Positions 45,731-57,960 are shown, counted from the stretch's first letter. The stretch is DNA of 64,000 nt from Venturia oleaginea (GCA_013176395.1 JABMLP010000005.1:1054001-1118000), one strand, 5' to 3'. Numbers and translations: made by a program. The notes: a model not told the origin generated them from the letters alone.

Positions 45731-46162
45731 ATGAAGTACACAACAACAGCCATCGCCTCACTCGCCACTTTTCTGGCTACAATAAATGCAGCTTCAGAGC
45801 CACCACCTTCCAGCAGCACGGTTATAATCCCCATCAGCACGGACACAATCGACACTACAACTACAACAGCAATTACAAAAACGATCGTTCCTATCCCTAC
45901 GCTCGTGGCTAGAGCCAGTGCAGTCTCGGAACCAACAATATTCACAACCTTCACAGTGCGCGCTACAACCACACGCCGCACTACCCTTACCACGACCGCA
46001 GACCGTCTCAATGTACCAGACCATATGCAGACACTGAGTGAACTCAGAGGCACAGTTATTACGGATGAATCTTCAATTACGGATTCAGCTCTCGCATCTA
46101 TATGGGAATCATTTTCCTGGCTCGAGGAGGTAGTTTTAGGAGGGTCGAGGGTGGGGGGATAA
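45731..46162 (+). CDS. Small secreted Thr-rich protein
   Basis: A single exon of 143 codons. Residues 1-20 form a signal peptide (KYTTTAIASLATFLATINA). The next roughly 70 residues are dominated by Thr, Ser and Pro (TIDTTTTTAITKTIVPIPT) and a second Thr block, suitable for O-mannosylation. The C-terminal 40 residues are acidic and mixed. There is no Cys in the mature part and no known domain. Such proteins are common in fungal walls and secretomes; the exact role is unknown. Confidence 0.55.
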   Translation: MKYTTTAIASLATFLATINAASEPPPSSSTVIIPISTDTIDTTTTTAITKTIVPIPTLVARASAVSEPTIFTTFTVRATTTRRTTLTTTADRLNVPDHMQTLSELRGTVITDESSITDSALASIWESFSWLEEVVLGGSRVGG

Positions 46163-46710
46163 GGGGGTGTTATTTCTGGTTTGCAAGGAAATAGCTTTGG
46201 TTTATGGGAATGGGGAAGTTGTGCCTTTTTCGAGTTTCTTCAAGAACCGAGGTCGATTAGGGATGTGGAATGTATTCGGGGCAGAGAATTTCTTAATCGA
46301 ATACTTTGAAATTGGGGTGTGTTTGGTCTTTGAACTCGACGTAGAGGTTCTGTTATTCCGAGGTATTTTTACGTGGTATCCTAAGGCTGGGAACTAAGCG
46401 GGAAGGGATTTTATGGAACGCTTTCAGATAAGCTGAAGAACATGACCGGCAACAAGGAGAGTTCCTGATTTCAATGTTTCATTAACTCCAATATGCCCGG
46501 TGCTGAGTGTGATATCACCATGCCTACAACGACAATGGGTAGACAATTCCCCAGCCCCCACCTTCGCCGCAATGCAAATGCATACAAACAATTTTGCGAG
46601 ATTTTCTAGTTCCCCGCTTGCTGAAGATGGGTCATACTCATTACATGCCGCCGAAATCACGGCACTGTCAGACTTGATGAAACGCCCGATGGCTGGCTAC
46701 AAGGAGACGT
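46163..46710. other. Convergent intergenic, no supported gene
   Basis: Only short shadows are present between the Thr-rich protein and the membrane protein. Confidence 0.5.
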
Positions 46711-47629
46711 TTATCGGATAACCTCAGGCTCGTGGGCCACCATCTCCCCACTACTCAGCCTCGTACCCACAGTCGGTCGATGAGGATTGTAATACCTCGG
46801 TCCTACCTTCTCAACCGGTACCTCCTCAAAACCCGCCGCCCCATACGGTTCCGGCTCCGGTAAATTCGTCAATGAGACGGGCGTATACGTTGACAGGCGT
46901 CTAGACTGTTTACTACCCCCCGCCGCCGCTATCGTCGTCGTTGAAGTGGAATTGGAAGAAGGCTGTCGAGGCCTCGTCGTCAGCGGGATTGCCGAATCAT
47001 TCATCGGAAGCGCTGTGTTTTTCTTCTTATCGATGAATTCGTCATCTTCGTCAGAAGAGGGGGGATCACCACGGATTTTCCGCCGAATAAAACGGATGGA
47101 TTCGGAGAGGGAGAGGACGAAGAAGAGGAGGCCGAAGGCCGATAGTACGCCTAGGGCGGCCCATTGGCCTACTGTGCTGCTTACTTCGTAGCCGTGTGCC
47201 TACCACTTATCAATGATTTTTCCTTGTAGATACTCTTCATCACCCATCTCTCTCACACAAAGAATTGAGGTTTTGGTTTTGGGTGGGGGAAGTCCTGCTC
47301 ACCTGAGTTGAATTCCAGACTGCGATTGGTCTTGCTGGATCGCCCTGGATTAAGGTTGTCACGGGTACACCGACGACATCGAGTGCTGGCATTGAGGTTC
47401 GGAAATAGACCACGCCATCTATTGTGCGTAGGATGGGCGCTGTTGTGGTCGTTGATTTTTCTGTTCCCGATGACGAGGCTGTGGAGTCAGATGATGTTTG
47501 TGTTTGAGAATCAGTTGATGTCTCGGCGTCAGATGACGTTGTTTGGCGAGGGAGTACTTGCTGGAGGAGATTCGGTGTTGTATCTATGGCGTGCTTAACC
47601 GGTGTAGTGAATGTGATGAAGGTCGTCAT
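46711..47629 (-). CDS. Single-pass membrane protein with Ser/Thr-rich ectodomain
   Basis: Two exons (47629-47303, 47199-46711) with a 103-bp phase-0 intron give 271 aa. The first exon encodes a Ser/Thr/Gln-rich region (about 30-70) and a compact segment around DGVVYFRTSMPALDVVGVPV. The second begins HGYEVSSTVGQWAALGV and contains one transmembrane helix (about 122-143, GVLSAFGLLFFVLSL). It continues with a basic stop-transfer stretch (RFIRRKIRG), an acidic cytosolic segment and a proline-rich tail. There is no cleavable signal peptide, so it is probably a type III or signal-anchored protein. The layout resembles fungal wall-stress sensors without their Cys-rich WSC head; I do not assign a family. 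Confidence 0.65.
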
Positions 47630-48160
47630 GGGTGCGGTACGGTGGTGTGATGAACTCGATGAAATTTGTGATATCGAATGTGTCGAGATAGGTTACTGGT
47701 AGAGGTTACTTGTAGAGGTTACTGGTAGAGTTCCTCCCGAAATCGAAGAAAGGTTTGAAACTGTTAAATCGCTCAGGCTGGCATTGATGGTTCCACAAAG
47801 CCAGGGCGGAATGCACGTCCGAAACACTGCAAACAACTACTCGGAATGTCGCCAACGACGGACGGAGAGGTAAAGAAGAGTAACGTGAACAAAGGCAACC
47901 AAGAAGAATGGGCTTGAGAGAGATTTATTCCGGGTTGATACTGCGCCATGCCTCTTCTTCCGATATTCGTACTACCAGCACATGTGGCTCAATGGGCACA
48001 GCAAACGCGGCTGACGAGAGCATGTCCAACCAACTCTGCTGCACGCCTGCGCAATGGCCGCAGTCATCACCATGGATATTCAATGACACGATCCAATCAA
48101 GTCTCGTAATGGTATCCTTACTTTTATTGGTGATTCAAAAATATTGTCTCACCGAATATA
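47630..48160. other. Intergenic with a short tandem repeat
   Basis: Upstream of the membrane protein and downstream of the vWA-Hint gene. Contains a three-unit 13-bp repeat at 47690-47728. Confidence 0.5.
47690..47728 (+). repeat. 13-bp tandem repeat, three units
   Basis: AGGTTACTGGTAG, AGGTTACTTGTAG, AGGTTACTGGTAG; one mismatch in the middle unit. It lies 60-100 bp upstream of the membrane protein start. Confidence 0.9.
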
Positions 48161-50522
48161 TTAGGTCCTTATGCTGCAGCAGGTACTCTCTGCATCTCTA
48201 TGTTGGAGAGAATCTGAGACGACTCGACCTGGACTTCCAATTCTTTCCTTGTGGGTCCTTGTGGGAACAAAGCTACACACCAAGCCAGTTTCCATATCCT
48301 TCATCACATCCACCGAGATGCATGTACCTTCTCGGTCTTTCGCCAGCATCGCGAGATTGGCCTCTACCTTTCCATAATCTCCGAAAAATGAATGCGCTCT
48401 GGCATCGCCTTTGTATTCATCGCCAAATACGCCATGGCCGAGGGCCACTGCCAAATGTCCGCCGACGTGCACCGCGTGCGCTTCTGAAACCTCGTGGCGC
48501 TCCAAGAGTAAGGAAAAGATGGTCCCAGTATACAGCTCCCGCTCCACAGCAATGTCATATGGAAAGCTCCATTGCCCGTTGATGAACAAAGGATGCCAGT
48601 CTGTGATGACCAACTTACCGATCCTGCACATCTCGTATGCATTTACCTTCGTGGCGACCACGGCGACCACTTCTCTGGAGCCAAGCGGCGTCCAGACTTT
48701 CGTTCGCTTTCTCACGTTCTCAACAGCGGTCTCGCCTCCATCGGCCAATTCTACCAAGCACTCGCCGGCAAAGCAAGGATTCCCTCGTTGATTATACTGT
48801 CGCACGTCGACTTTTGTAACGACTGTGTTCCCCTCTCGGTCTCGGACAATATGCGATGGCTGTGGCGGTGGTAGGTTGTCGAAAGCAAAGTCCAGGCTAT
48901 CTCGACATTTGATGAAAAGTGGGCTGTCTTTCCCGTACATTAATGGCCCTGGATCCTTGAAAGAGTTGCATATCTGTTTTTGATGCGCATTCAAGAGCGA
49001 GAGAAGATAATGTTTGCCCCATCGGTTGAAGTATTCCTGGCTGGAGAGCGCGAGCTTGGTCTGGCCACTTGGGTCTGGTCCTGAGAGATCCTCAAGTAAA
49101 GAGGCATTGAGCGCATCAGTGAGCTTCTTCGATTGGATGAGGTGTATCAGCGCTTCGAGCTCTGCGTGCTTCACGGATGCCAAGTCGGTGCTCGAACTGA
49201 CGTAGTGCTCGCTGACACTACTGAGCGGAAATATGGTGCTGAGAAAAGCGCAGATATCCGCCCGGGTTCGATGGTAATGGATAATGTCCTTGGGAAGACT
49301 TGAGGCAATTGCGATGTTAGCCTCAGCGAACAAATCGTTGGTGGAACTGTCGAGAGTTCTGCAGTCCAATGAGGCCAATACTGAACCATTCAAGTAAGCA
49401 TTGTTTTCGGGAGAGGCATATTTCAATATGATGTCGCGAGATTGTCCATATTGTAAGTTCCCGAGAGGTATCGTTAGCTGTTTGTGGAATTCCTGGTTTT
49501 GATTGGCCGTCTTTGGGTCTTTTGACTTTGCATAGTGGCCCATTGTTTCAGACAACGTAATATTACCAGTCGCTGTCAAGGTCAGACTTGTACAGGTGGC
49601 AAATGTGGACTGAAGATTAGCGATTGCATGGACGAAGACAGTTCCCTAGAACATCAGCGATCTGTGCACCTCTGTCGAAGCGATTACATACTATCATGCC
49701 CGCGTCCTGAACCAAATAAGCCAACGTTGATCCGTTTCCGGCGATTAAGTACTTACTGGAACAAAAGCATAATTACCCTGACCAATCTCGGCGATGGATT
49801 TTAGCAATCCGGATTTTAAGGAATACCCAAACCCAAACGTATGAAGAGATGCTGGGAGACTGTACTGTCTAAGTTTTGGCACATAGCCTTGGACGGGGCA
49901 CCTGATCGTATTAGCTTGTCCATTCGTCAGTGCTGGCTATTACATACATGTGATTCGGCATCCCGTCGGTTAGAATCATGACTGCAGCAGCAGTATGCTT
50001 CCTCTCGTCATCGTCAAACAATTTGATGCCGTTGAGAATACCATGCCACAAATTCGTCATACTTTCTACTTGAAGTTTTTGCACCCGTGCCCAAGCCTCC
50101 TGCTTATTCTTTTTTGTCATTGGCAGAAGATTTTGGACAACTCTAGCGTCGGTCGAGAACGTTACCAGCCCGAGGCGGTCATTCTCATCTAGAGTCTCGA
50201 TGATCGTGTGTGCAGCGTGCTTGACAAGATCCAGCACACTCAGCCCATTACGTTTCCTTTCGGATGGAGACGTGGTAGGAACGGGAGCTTCACATCCCAT
50301 CGAGCCTGATACATCAATGACCAGGACGATGTCGCAAGGTACATGATTGATCTTTGACTTTGGCTGCTTTGGCGGGGCCACAGAAACCAGAATCCCGTCC
50401 TTCTCAGGCAAAGGATGCAGCTCAATGCGAAATTGGTCGCCTATTTTCACAGCCTTGGACCTGATAGGTAGGCTGCTTTCGCTTGCGCCAGTTCCGGAGG
50501 GCGTGTAGATGGTGGACTCCAT
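48161..50522 (-). CDS. vWA-Hint (intein-like domain) protein
   Basis: Four exons (50522-49948, 49901-49757, 49706-49692, 49645-48161) give 739 aa; the third exon is only 15 nt (Asp-Ala-Gly-Met-Ile) and is needed for AFVP-DAGMI-GTVFVHAIANL. The von Willebrand A domain begins CDIVLVIDVSGSMG, with the MIDAS residues DxSxS, and ends around ILTDGMPNHM-CPVQGY. A middle region follows (vWA-Hint linker). A C-terminal Hint-like domain starts at NPCFAGECLVEL with candidate catalytic Cys and has KLVITDWHPLF (TxxH block). The open frame continues upstream of the ATG at 50522 to a TTCAG acceptor near 50632, so an extra 5' exon is possible. Fungi carry such vWA-Hint fusions; whether the Hint part self-processes is unknown. 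Confidence 0.85.
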
Positions 50523-52200
50523 GTCTGTGTCCTCATAGTCTTGCACCTTCGCAGGAATGACTCGGAAGCTTGAAGAGGTGCTGGTATCTAATGATGGGCG
50601 GGGTGAGGATCGGGTCTGGTTGTAATCAGCAGCTGAATTTCACAGAAAGCGCAGAACTGATCATGTTGAGAATTCTGTTAGTATGGAAATGTAAACGCTG
50701 CTATGATGTGTGTCAACGCGAATGCTGCTATGATGATGAAGTCACCCACAACCGAAAAGGCGAACAGAGTACCGGAACGTAATATGAGGAATGGGCAGAT
50801 TCCATAGCTTTATTCCTCGATGCAGGCGCTCACGGGTTAGTCCCGGCGGAGGTGAGATGAAGGCAGTTTCCTCTACTTCCTCGGTGACATAAGACCGAGT
50901 GAGGGATGTCCACAATGGCTCAAAAAAGACAGCGAATTAGCTGGTATGCAGCCTAAGAGTGGTTCAGTGTGTACGGCGGCATTTGCGCTGTTCGATCCGG
51001 ATCTCGCGATGGACGTTGTAATTCTTCAGGCAATAGTTTGCGCTGGTTGTGGCTGTACACTGTTCGTTCCATACACAGCCTGAGACGGGTCCTTAGCCAG
51101 GGCCGAATATTGAGGATATGAAACTCAGGGATGAAGGTCAGAGTCTGATTTGCTCCGGCTGAAGTTGTGGACCATGATCTTTGACATTCTCAGCCGCCGA
51201 ATCAACGCAGATTGACGACCAGCGGGCCTGAGGCAAGACAGAGGCTTTGTTGAAGTCTGTGTGTGAAGGAAGCAATAAGCAGGTGGCGTTAATAATCTAA
51301 CCTTATTATTGGCAGCGCCACTCATGTCCACCGGCCCGAGTCAGTTTCCGAGTGACGCGACGCGCCGAACTCTGGTCGACCAACATCAAACATAATAGGA
51401 GTATAACTTAAGTTAGGACCTTGTGGGTGTATTATATAATACAACGACCCCGCCCGCCCGCCGGTCCTGTCCCCAGACTCATGCAGATGGATACATATGA
51501 ATGATATGTAAGATATATCCTTTCAGCGAGGTGCGTTATCGATTGTTCGAGCTTTAGAACCATCTCGCCAGGCTCTTGCTTTGCCTGAATGGGAAGCAAG
51601 ACATCCGACGCGACTTTTCACCGCAACTCGGGCTCCGACAGATCACCACCTACAAACCTTTTCTTGCCAAGTATCCGTCCCGCCATTCACTCAAGCCGTC
51701 TTCATGTTGCCAATAGTATCTGCCAATCTGACCCAGGAATCGAGGTTACAACGGTGATATATCTTCCTTACCTGGTCAGGAATATTCAACGGATTTTAGG
51801 CCCTGGGGTGATCTCCACCAAACCTTTCACCATTTGCAAGGATCCGAAAACCAGATAAGGCATTGATAAATCTTTGCCATAGCCAGACTGAAACTTGCCA
51901 GCTCTGTCCGAGGAGAAAGGCATTCAATGCGATTGATGGCCGCTCCGACGAGCTTTTCTGCTTCACTATTTTCGCTTCACTATTACTCATGGAACCAGCT
52001 CTGTACGGAGGCCGAAACTCATACAGGCCTGCAGATGGTGTGGTCATCATCTGGAAGCCGTTAGGGAAGTCGTTGGCCATTTCACCAAACAACATGCCAG
52101 CTGTTTGACTCTCTCCATTCCCATATCCACAGCTCTACTCCCTGTCATATATTTCCTACTTCGCTGCATTGCCTCGCCATCACCGTTTCGCAATATCACA
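50523..52200. other. Long divergent intergenic region
   Basis: No supported gene on either strand. Contains a perfect 14-bp palindrome (GTATTATATAATAC) near 51430 and the promoters of the vWA-Hint and oxidase genes. Confidence 0.5.
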
Positions 52201-54158
52201 ATGATCCCTCTTTTGCTCTTGACTTTCTCCCTATTCTTGGACGCTGTATCTTCTGCTCACTACGTCTTGGATCTCTCCTGGATAACTGCTGCGCCAGATG
52301 GTTTCAGTCGTCCGGTGATTGGGGTCAATGGGAAATGGCCGCCACCAACAATAGAAGCAAATGTCGGCGAAGAAATCACAGTGGTGGTTCACAATAATCT
52401 TGGCAATGCGACCACCGCTCTCCACTGGCACGGCATTCATCACACATCTGGCCTCCGAGGCTTGATGGATGGAGCAGGGGCTGTCTCACAATGTCCAATA
52501 CCACCCGGCTCAAACTTCACATATTCATTCGCCGCCAATCACCCAGGCTCATATTGGTACCGTAAGCCCAAACTTGTATCCATGAGAGTGGACTTCATGT
52601 TGACATCAATCAGATTCGCACGACTCTACGCAGTACCCGGATGGACTACGAGCACCGATGATCATCCGCGACCCACACCCCCCTTACAAGCACGAAATAG
52701 AGGACGAATTCGTTCTGACACTCACTGATTGGTATCATTCCCAGACCAGGCCGCTCTTACTCAAGTATCAGTCAGCAGCAAATCTCAAGGCTACGGAGCC
52801 GCTCCCTCAGAGTATGCTGATCAACGACGGTCAAGGTCCAGACTACACGGTGAAAGGTGAGATTAGATTTTCATCTTTAAGTTGCTCTTTTAACTGTCCC
52901 AGCCGGCAAAACCTACCTCTTCCGAATCATGAATATCGGCTCCTTCCCAGCCTTCTTCTTCAACATCGAAGACCACAACATGACCATCGTAGCAATGGAC
53001 GGTATCTATACAAAGAGAACGACGGCCCAAACCATCAGCGTTGGCACGGGTCAACGCTTTGATGTTCTCGTCACCATGAAATCCGACGCGAGGAGGAACT
53101 ATGATATTTCGGCGATGGTTGACATGACCGCTTTCAATCCAGCTACCGGCAGTGTTTACAACGGCTCTAAGATTATCCAAGGCAGTCTCATTTATGATCA
53201 GACCAAGAACCCCGCCCGATCTCGTTCAATTAAGGGTTGGATCCCATTACTTCCTGCAATCGACGATATCACCATCTCACCACTGGAGAAACATATGTCG
53301 TCACTCCTCGAGCCTGTAGATTACCCCATCAATTTCGTCGTCAACCGCACCAAGTCAGTGCCGTACGGGATTCCACGGTAAGCTTATCTTCACATTTCAC
53401 TCACATCACAGTCTCGATGGCGATGAATTTCTGACGGGTTGGGAATCAAATCTGCCCGAAATTTGACGCCTTCAATGTCATGCTGCTCTTCCATCACGTA
53501 ATCTTGTGCTAATAAGTGTGCCACCAACAGGGCAACTATGAACAACAAAACCTACATTGCCCAGCAAGTACCAACCCTCTACAGCGCCCTCACAATCGGC
53601 GAGGACTTCAACATGCGCCCCGAGGTCTACGGAGAAACAGCCTCATACATCGTCCGCTCCGACAGCATCGTCGAAATAACAATCATAAACCAAACACCCG
53701 TCGCACACCCATGGCATCTCCACGGCCACAGCTTCCAAGTAATAAACCGCACCTACTACAACGCCCTAACACCCCCAAACATAATCCTCCCAGATAACCA
53801 GGGCATCATCACCGTTCCCGCTCCCGTCTTACCCAAGTCCCCGCTGAGGAGGGATACAGTCTACGTTTATCCCAACGGCGGAACATTGACGTTGAGGTTT
53901 AAAGCTGATAATCCGGGTGTTTGGTTGATTCATTGTCATGTTGAGTGGCATGTTAGTGCGGGGATGCAGGCGACTATTATTGAGGCGCCTGATGTTCTTG
54001 CGGAGATGAATTTGGAGATTCCAGAGGATCATAAGAGGGCTTGTAAGGCGTTGGAACCGCCGATGCCGGCTAGTGGGAATGCGGCGGGGAAGGAGGGGTT
54101 GGATTTGAAGGGGGGGAATGTTTTGGTTGTAGAGGGGGGTTTTGGGGCGCCTTCTTAG
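52201..54158 (+). CDS. Secreted multicopper oxidase, Fet3/ferroxidase-like
   Basis: Four-copper oxidase that reduces O2 to water. Four exons (52201-52561, 52614-52856, 52903-53377, 53531-54158; introns 52, 46 and 153 bp) give 568 aa. Signal peptide at 1-18. All four copper motifs are present: HWHG (75-78), HSH (121-123, made by intron 1), HPWHLHGH, and HCHVEWH (494-500). Ten residues after the Cys is Met (HVSAGM), the type of axial position linked with low redox potential. The second motif context, YWYHSHDSTQYPDGLRAP, is closer to Fet3-type ferroxidases than to laccases. There is no C-terminal membrane anchor, so it is probably soluble or wall-bound. Substrate (Fe2+ or phenols) remains open. 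It converges with the aldolase-like gene 100 bp away. Confidence 0.92.
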
Positions 54159-54259
54159 AGTTTTTTTTTGGTTTTTTTTTGGTTGTGAAAATTTAGATGG
54201 CGCTCGGCGAAATTCCAAGTAATTCGATTTGGACGACAGTTGATTGATTGAGTAAGCGT

Positions 54260-55264
54260 TTAATGACGATCTTGGTCAATAGTTTCCCTCCCTTTCTCCC
54301 CAAAATTTGCAAAGCTAGGATCCAAAGCGAATTCATACTCCAAATCAGGTTGAAACTCATAATACAACGCCTCCGCCTCGGACGAATTCTCAAACGTATA
54401 CCTCGCAGCCTCATCATCAACATAGACCTTCTCAAGTCCATTCGCAGCAGCAGCATCAACAATGAGTTGGATCTCACAACTCCTCTCCATATTCGTGAAG
54501 AGAAAAGCAGCTTCATCGACTGTACTACCAACAGTCAAGAGCCCATGATTTCGAAGAATCATACCCTTCCCTTTCGGTCCCAAAGAGGCGGCAAGACGTT
54601 TCCCTTCCTCCTCCGTAAACACCACGCCCCCGAACTCGGGATAAACCGCCTGCGCCTCCCCATAGAAATACGTAACATCCTGATTCAGCATCTCCAATGG
54701 CTTTGCAAACGCACTCCATGCTTTTCCGTAGGGGGAATGCGTATGACAAGCCGCGTGCACATCTGGCCTTGCCTTGTGCACAGCGGCGTGGATGAGGAAA
54801 CCGGCGGCGTTGGCGGGTCGGGTGGTGTTGCCGCCTATTACTTCGCCTTGGTAATTTATCAAGACCATGTCTGTTGCCTTTAGGAGGCCGAAGTGGCGCG
54901 AGAGGGGGTTTGTCCAGAAGGTGTGGGGTTTTTCTGGGTCGCGGACGGAGATGTGGCCGCTCATTCCTTCGGTGTAGCCTTTTCGGGAGAAGACTCTGAA
55001 GGCGCCGGCCTGGGGGTGTTAGGAGGGTTGCGTGGTTGTTTGGAATAGATCACGGCCGAGAATCGGGTTTTGGGATTTGATATGGAGAGAATTGGGGCTT
55101 ACCATGTGTTCTAGGATCCAGTGACGGTGCAGTTCGAAATTTGTGAAGGAGGGGATTGGAGGTAGAGGTGTGCCTTGCATGATCATTTCCATTGGTGTTT
55201 TTGATTCTGTTTGTTTGACTACGAGTTCTGTCGAGTCTGGGAGGGGGACTGCTGAAGGGGCCAT
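54260..55264 (-). CDS. Class II aldolase/adducin-family protein
   Basis: Two exons (55264-55103, 55009-54260) with a 93-bp phase-0 intron give 303 aa. The family core begins FRVFSRKGYTEGMSGHIS (phosphate-binding turn) after the intron. Zinc-ligand histidines are in ACHTHSPYGKAW and RNHGLLTVGST, the two hallmark motifs. The N-terminal 50 residues are proline-rich with ELHRHWILEHM before the intron. Fungal members are common and mostly uncharacterised; substrates of the family are sugar phosphates or keto acids. No signal peptide. Confidence 0.88.
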
Positions 55265-55770
55265 TTTGATGAAGACGACTGATGAGATGTGTATGAGGGA
55301 AGTCTGTATGATTTGAGTTATTGTATAGAGGAAGGAAATGTTCAGAGAATTGATGGAAGTATATGAGTATTAGTGTACGATAGATAGATGATAGGGCGTC
55401 GTCCAGCTTTCTCATCCGGCCCAATGATAGGATCAACTACGGCGATTAAGTGGAGAGAGCTGGACTTCAGAGCTGGACTTCAAGCAACTCCGAGCGGTGC
55501 TCCTCGATCGGAATTCCGAATAGTTATTGATGGTGACTAAGAAATCCAGTATAGACACTGGCAAATGCTTGGTGCTGGTGTTGTAGGATCGAGGTCTCGG
55601 GGCTTTCTTCAAATAGAATGAAGGCGGCCACCCCCACCCCCTTACTACTTGAACAGGGTAGAGAGTGCCATAATATAGCAAGTTGACCGTTGCAGAGGGA
55701 AGCTTCTATTTTCATCACCATGTCCAGTAATGGCTGCCGCTGAGTGCTTGAACTACCGCTCGCCCAAACC
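55265..55770. other. Divergent intergenic, aldolase-like and GT71 genes
   Basis: About 500 bp holding both promoters; no extra gene seen. Confidence 0.5.
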
Positions 55771-57444
55771 ATGCGCTTCACAGTTCCACGACTCGCCATC
55801 GCAAGCCTGACCTTCACCCTAGCAGTCTTCCTCTACCTCAGCCATCCCACGCGCTTCACATGGCCCCCCAGACCATCAAATGAAGACAAGAAAACCACAA
55901 AACCTCCTCCGGTCCCAGACCTAGGCGCTGCCCCGGAACCCCCAAGGCCGATTCCTCCTCACAACTCCACCGCTTCACCCGTGCTACGAAATTTCTGGAC
56001 GACATGGGCCTTGCACATCGTAGCTGCGAAGCCACGAGCCGGTCCAGTGCGAGTGCCATGGGCCGCGCAGAACATAGCTCCGAAGCAATTTGATCCGTAT
56101 GCCACACGGGGGAAACCAATCAATCACATCGACATATCAGATGAAGATGTAAACTCTCTGAAGGGTTCCCATGCTCAGTTCCGCGGATCCTTGGAAGATT
56201 TCCATGTAGAAGAGGAGGTCAAAAAGCTGTACTCGGGCACAGGCATCGTCACTGTAGCAGGAGGAGAATTCTTTGGCCCGTCGATCGTGGGGATACGGAT
56301 GTTACGTCAAACCGGTTCAACATTACCCGTTGAAGTCTTTTTGGCAGACTGGTCAGAATACGAACCAAAGATCTGCGAACAAGTCTTTCCGGCACTGAAT
56401 GCCCGTTGCATCGTCATTACCGATTACGTCCTTCCCGATATACATGAACAGCGTGTACCAGGCCTCCCTTCGATAACGCATTTCCAACTCAAGGCATTGG
56501 CGCTGCTTCTCTCTTCCTTTGAGCAAATCCTCTACCTCGATTCCGACAGCATACCCTTGGTCGACCCACAATCTGAACTCTTCAGCCGTCCCCCATACAC
56601 CAACACAGGATTCATAGGATGGCCAGACTTCTGGATCGGTACCGAGTCGCCCATATTCTACACAATAGCAGGAATGGGCGGTGAATATCCCTCCGACCTT
56701 CCTCTGACCTCAAGCGATACAGGGCAATTGCTCATTGATAAGAGAAGGCATTTGAGATCGCTGTTATTGGCAACATACTACAATGTCTGGGGACCGGAAT
56801 ACTATTATCCACTACTAAGCCAAGGTGGTATTGGACAGGGCGACAAGAACACTTTCGAAACTGCAGCAGTTGTCTTGGGTGTTCCTTTTTATCGCGTTAT
56901 TACACCAGTCAAGAGTCTGACAAGACATGATGGAGGAGAATTCAGGGGAAGCGGGATGGTGCAATTTCATCCTACAGACGATTACAGGAAATACGGCAAG
57001 AAAGCGACGCAGTCTTCTTCGGATTCTGCAACAGCGCTGACTTCTGGGATGGCTGAAGCTACACCACCAACCAGCCACTCATCCCTCCATCCCTCCGACG
57101 AGAAAAGAGGCCGAAGAAGAAGACGTCAAGTCTCCGAACAACTAGGTAACGACGATCCGTCCTTCCGCCCAGCCTTTGTACACGCAAACACACCCAAAAT
57201 GAACGCTGGTCATCTCGTCGATGAAGGAGACTTGAATGATAAGAATTCTGGCGAGTCACTTAGACTTTGGGGTAGTCTAGAAGATCAGGAAAGGTTATTC
57301 GGTTTTGATCTTGAGAAGAAGGTATGGGAGGAGATGGTGAAGAGTGGCTGTGATTTGGAACATGTGATTTATGAGTGGGAAGGACTGAGGGATGTTTGTG
57401 GGAGGTTGAAGAATCATTGGGAGATAGTTTTTGGGGGAACGTAG
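55771..57444 (+). CDS. GT71-type alpha-mannosyltransferase
   Basis: Golgi type II membrane glycosyltransferase of the MNN1/MNT family adding alpha-linked mannose to glycans. A single exon of 557 codons. The cytosolic tail is very short, then a signal anchor (LAIASLTFTLAVFLYLS, about 8-24) and a proline-rich stem (PRPSNEDKKTTKPPPVPD). The catalytic part starts near residue 145 (GIVTVAGGEFFGPSIVGIRML) and has the metal-binding DSD of ILYLDSDSIPLVDP, then NTGFIGWPDFW and QGGIGQGDKNTF. A basic run (RGRRRRRQ) and a Ser/Thr-rich insertion lie near residue 450, before the final conserved HANTPKMN block. No introns. Confidence 0.88.
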   Translation: MRFTVPRLAIASLTFTLAVFLYLSHPTRFTWPPRPSNEDKKTTKPPPVPDLGAAPEPPRPIPPHNSTASPVLRNFWTTWALHIVAAKPRAGPVRVPWAAQNIAPKQFDPYATRGKPINHIDISDEDVNSLKGSHAQFRGSLEDFHVEEEVKKLYSGTGIVTVAGGEFFGPSIVGIRMLRQTGSTLPVEVFLADWSEYEPKICEQVFPALNARCIVITDYVLPDIHEQRVPGLPSITHFQLKALALLLSSFEQILYLDSDSIPLVDPQSELFSRPPYTNTGFIGWPDFWIGTESPIFYTIAGMGGEYPSDLPLTSSDTGQLLIDKRRHLRSLLLATYYNVWGPEYYYPLLSQGGIGQGDKNTFETAAVVLGVPFYRVITPVKSLTRHDGGEFRGSGMVQFHPTDDYRKYGKKATQSSSDSATALTSGMAEATPPTSHSSLHPSDEKRGRRRRRQVSEQLGNDDPSFRPAFVHANTPKMNAGHLVDEGDLNDKNSGESLRLWGSLEDQERLFGFDLEKKVWEEMVKSGCDLEHVIYEWEGLRDVCGRLKNHWEIVFGGT

Positions 57445-57960
57445 GGGAGGGCGGCGTTTGGCAACAAAAGGTGTACTAGCGTGGGTATTTGAAGTTGATC
57501 TGGTTGTTTGTATATTTTGCGGGAGTTTGTGTAATAAATGGTTTATGAACAGTGTGCGATTTTATTGCTTTTCTTATGAGCACCCCTGTCACCTAGATTT
57601 CTGAAGCCTGGTCAGTTTGGAGACTAGGACGAGGCGGCTGGAGATTGTAATACCGTGCAATATGGAGTGGGGAATGGGAGCGGGCTAGTCTGGATCGGCT
57701 GGAGTGAGGAGGCTGTTCCGGATTTGCTGGAGCGAGAAGAGCTTGGAAGGGCGGCTGCTTACTCAGATTTTGGAGAAAGTGACGATGGGCGAGCCATAGG
57801 AAGGGCTTTAGGTGAGTGAGCTGAGGTAGGAAAAGGCTCTCTCTGTGGTTGCACGGTGCTAATCTGAAAATATTGTGGGACCCAAGAAAGACCACTGTTC
57901 ACATCAACGGAGGATCAAAAACTTACTGTCAAAGTCTGGTGAAGTCGTCCCTCACCTCCA

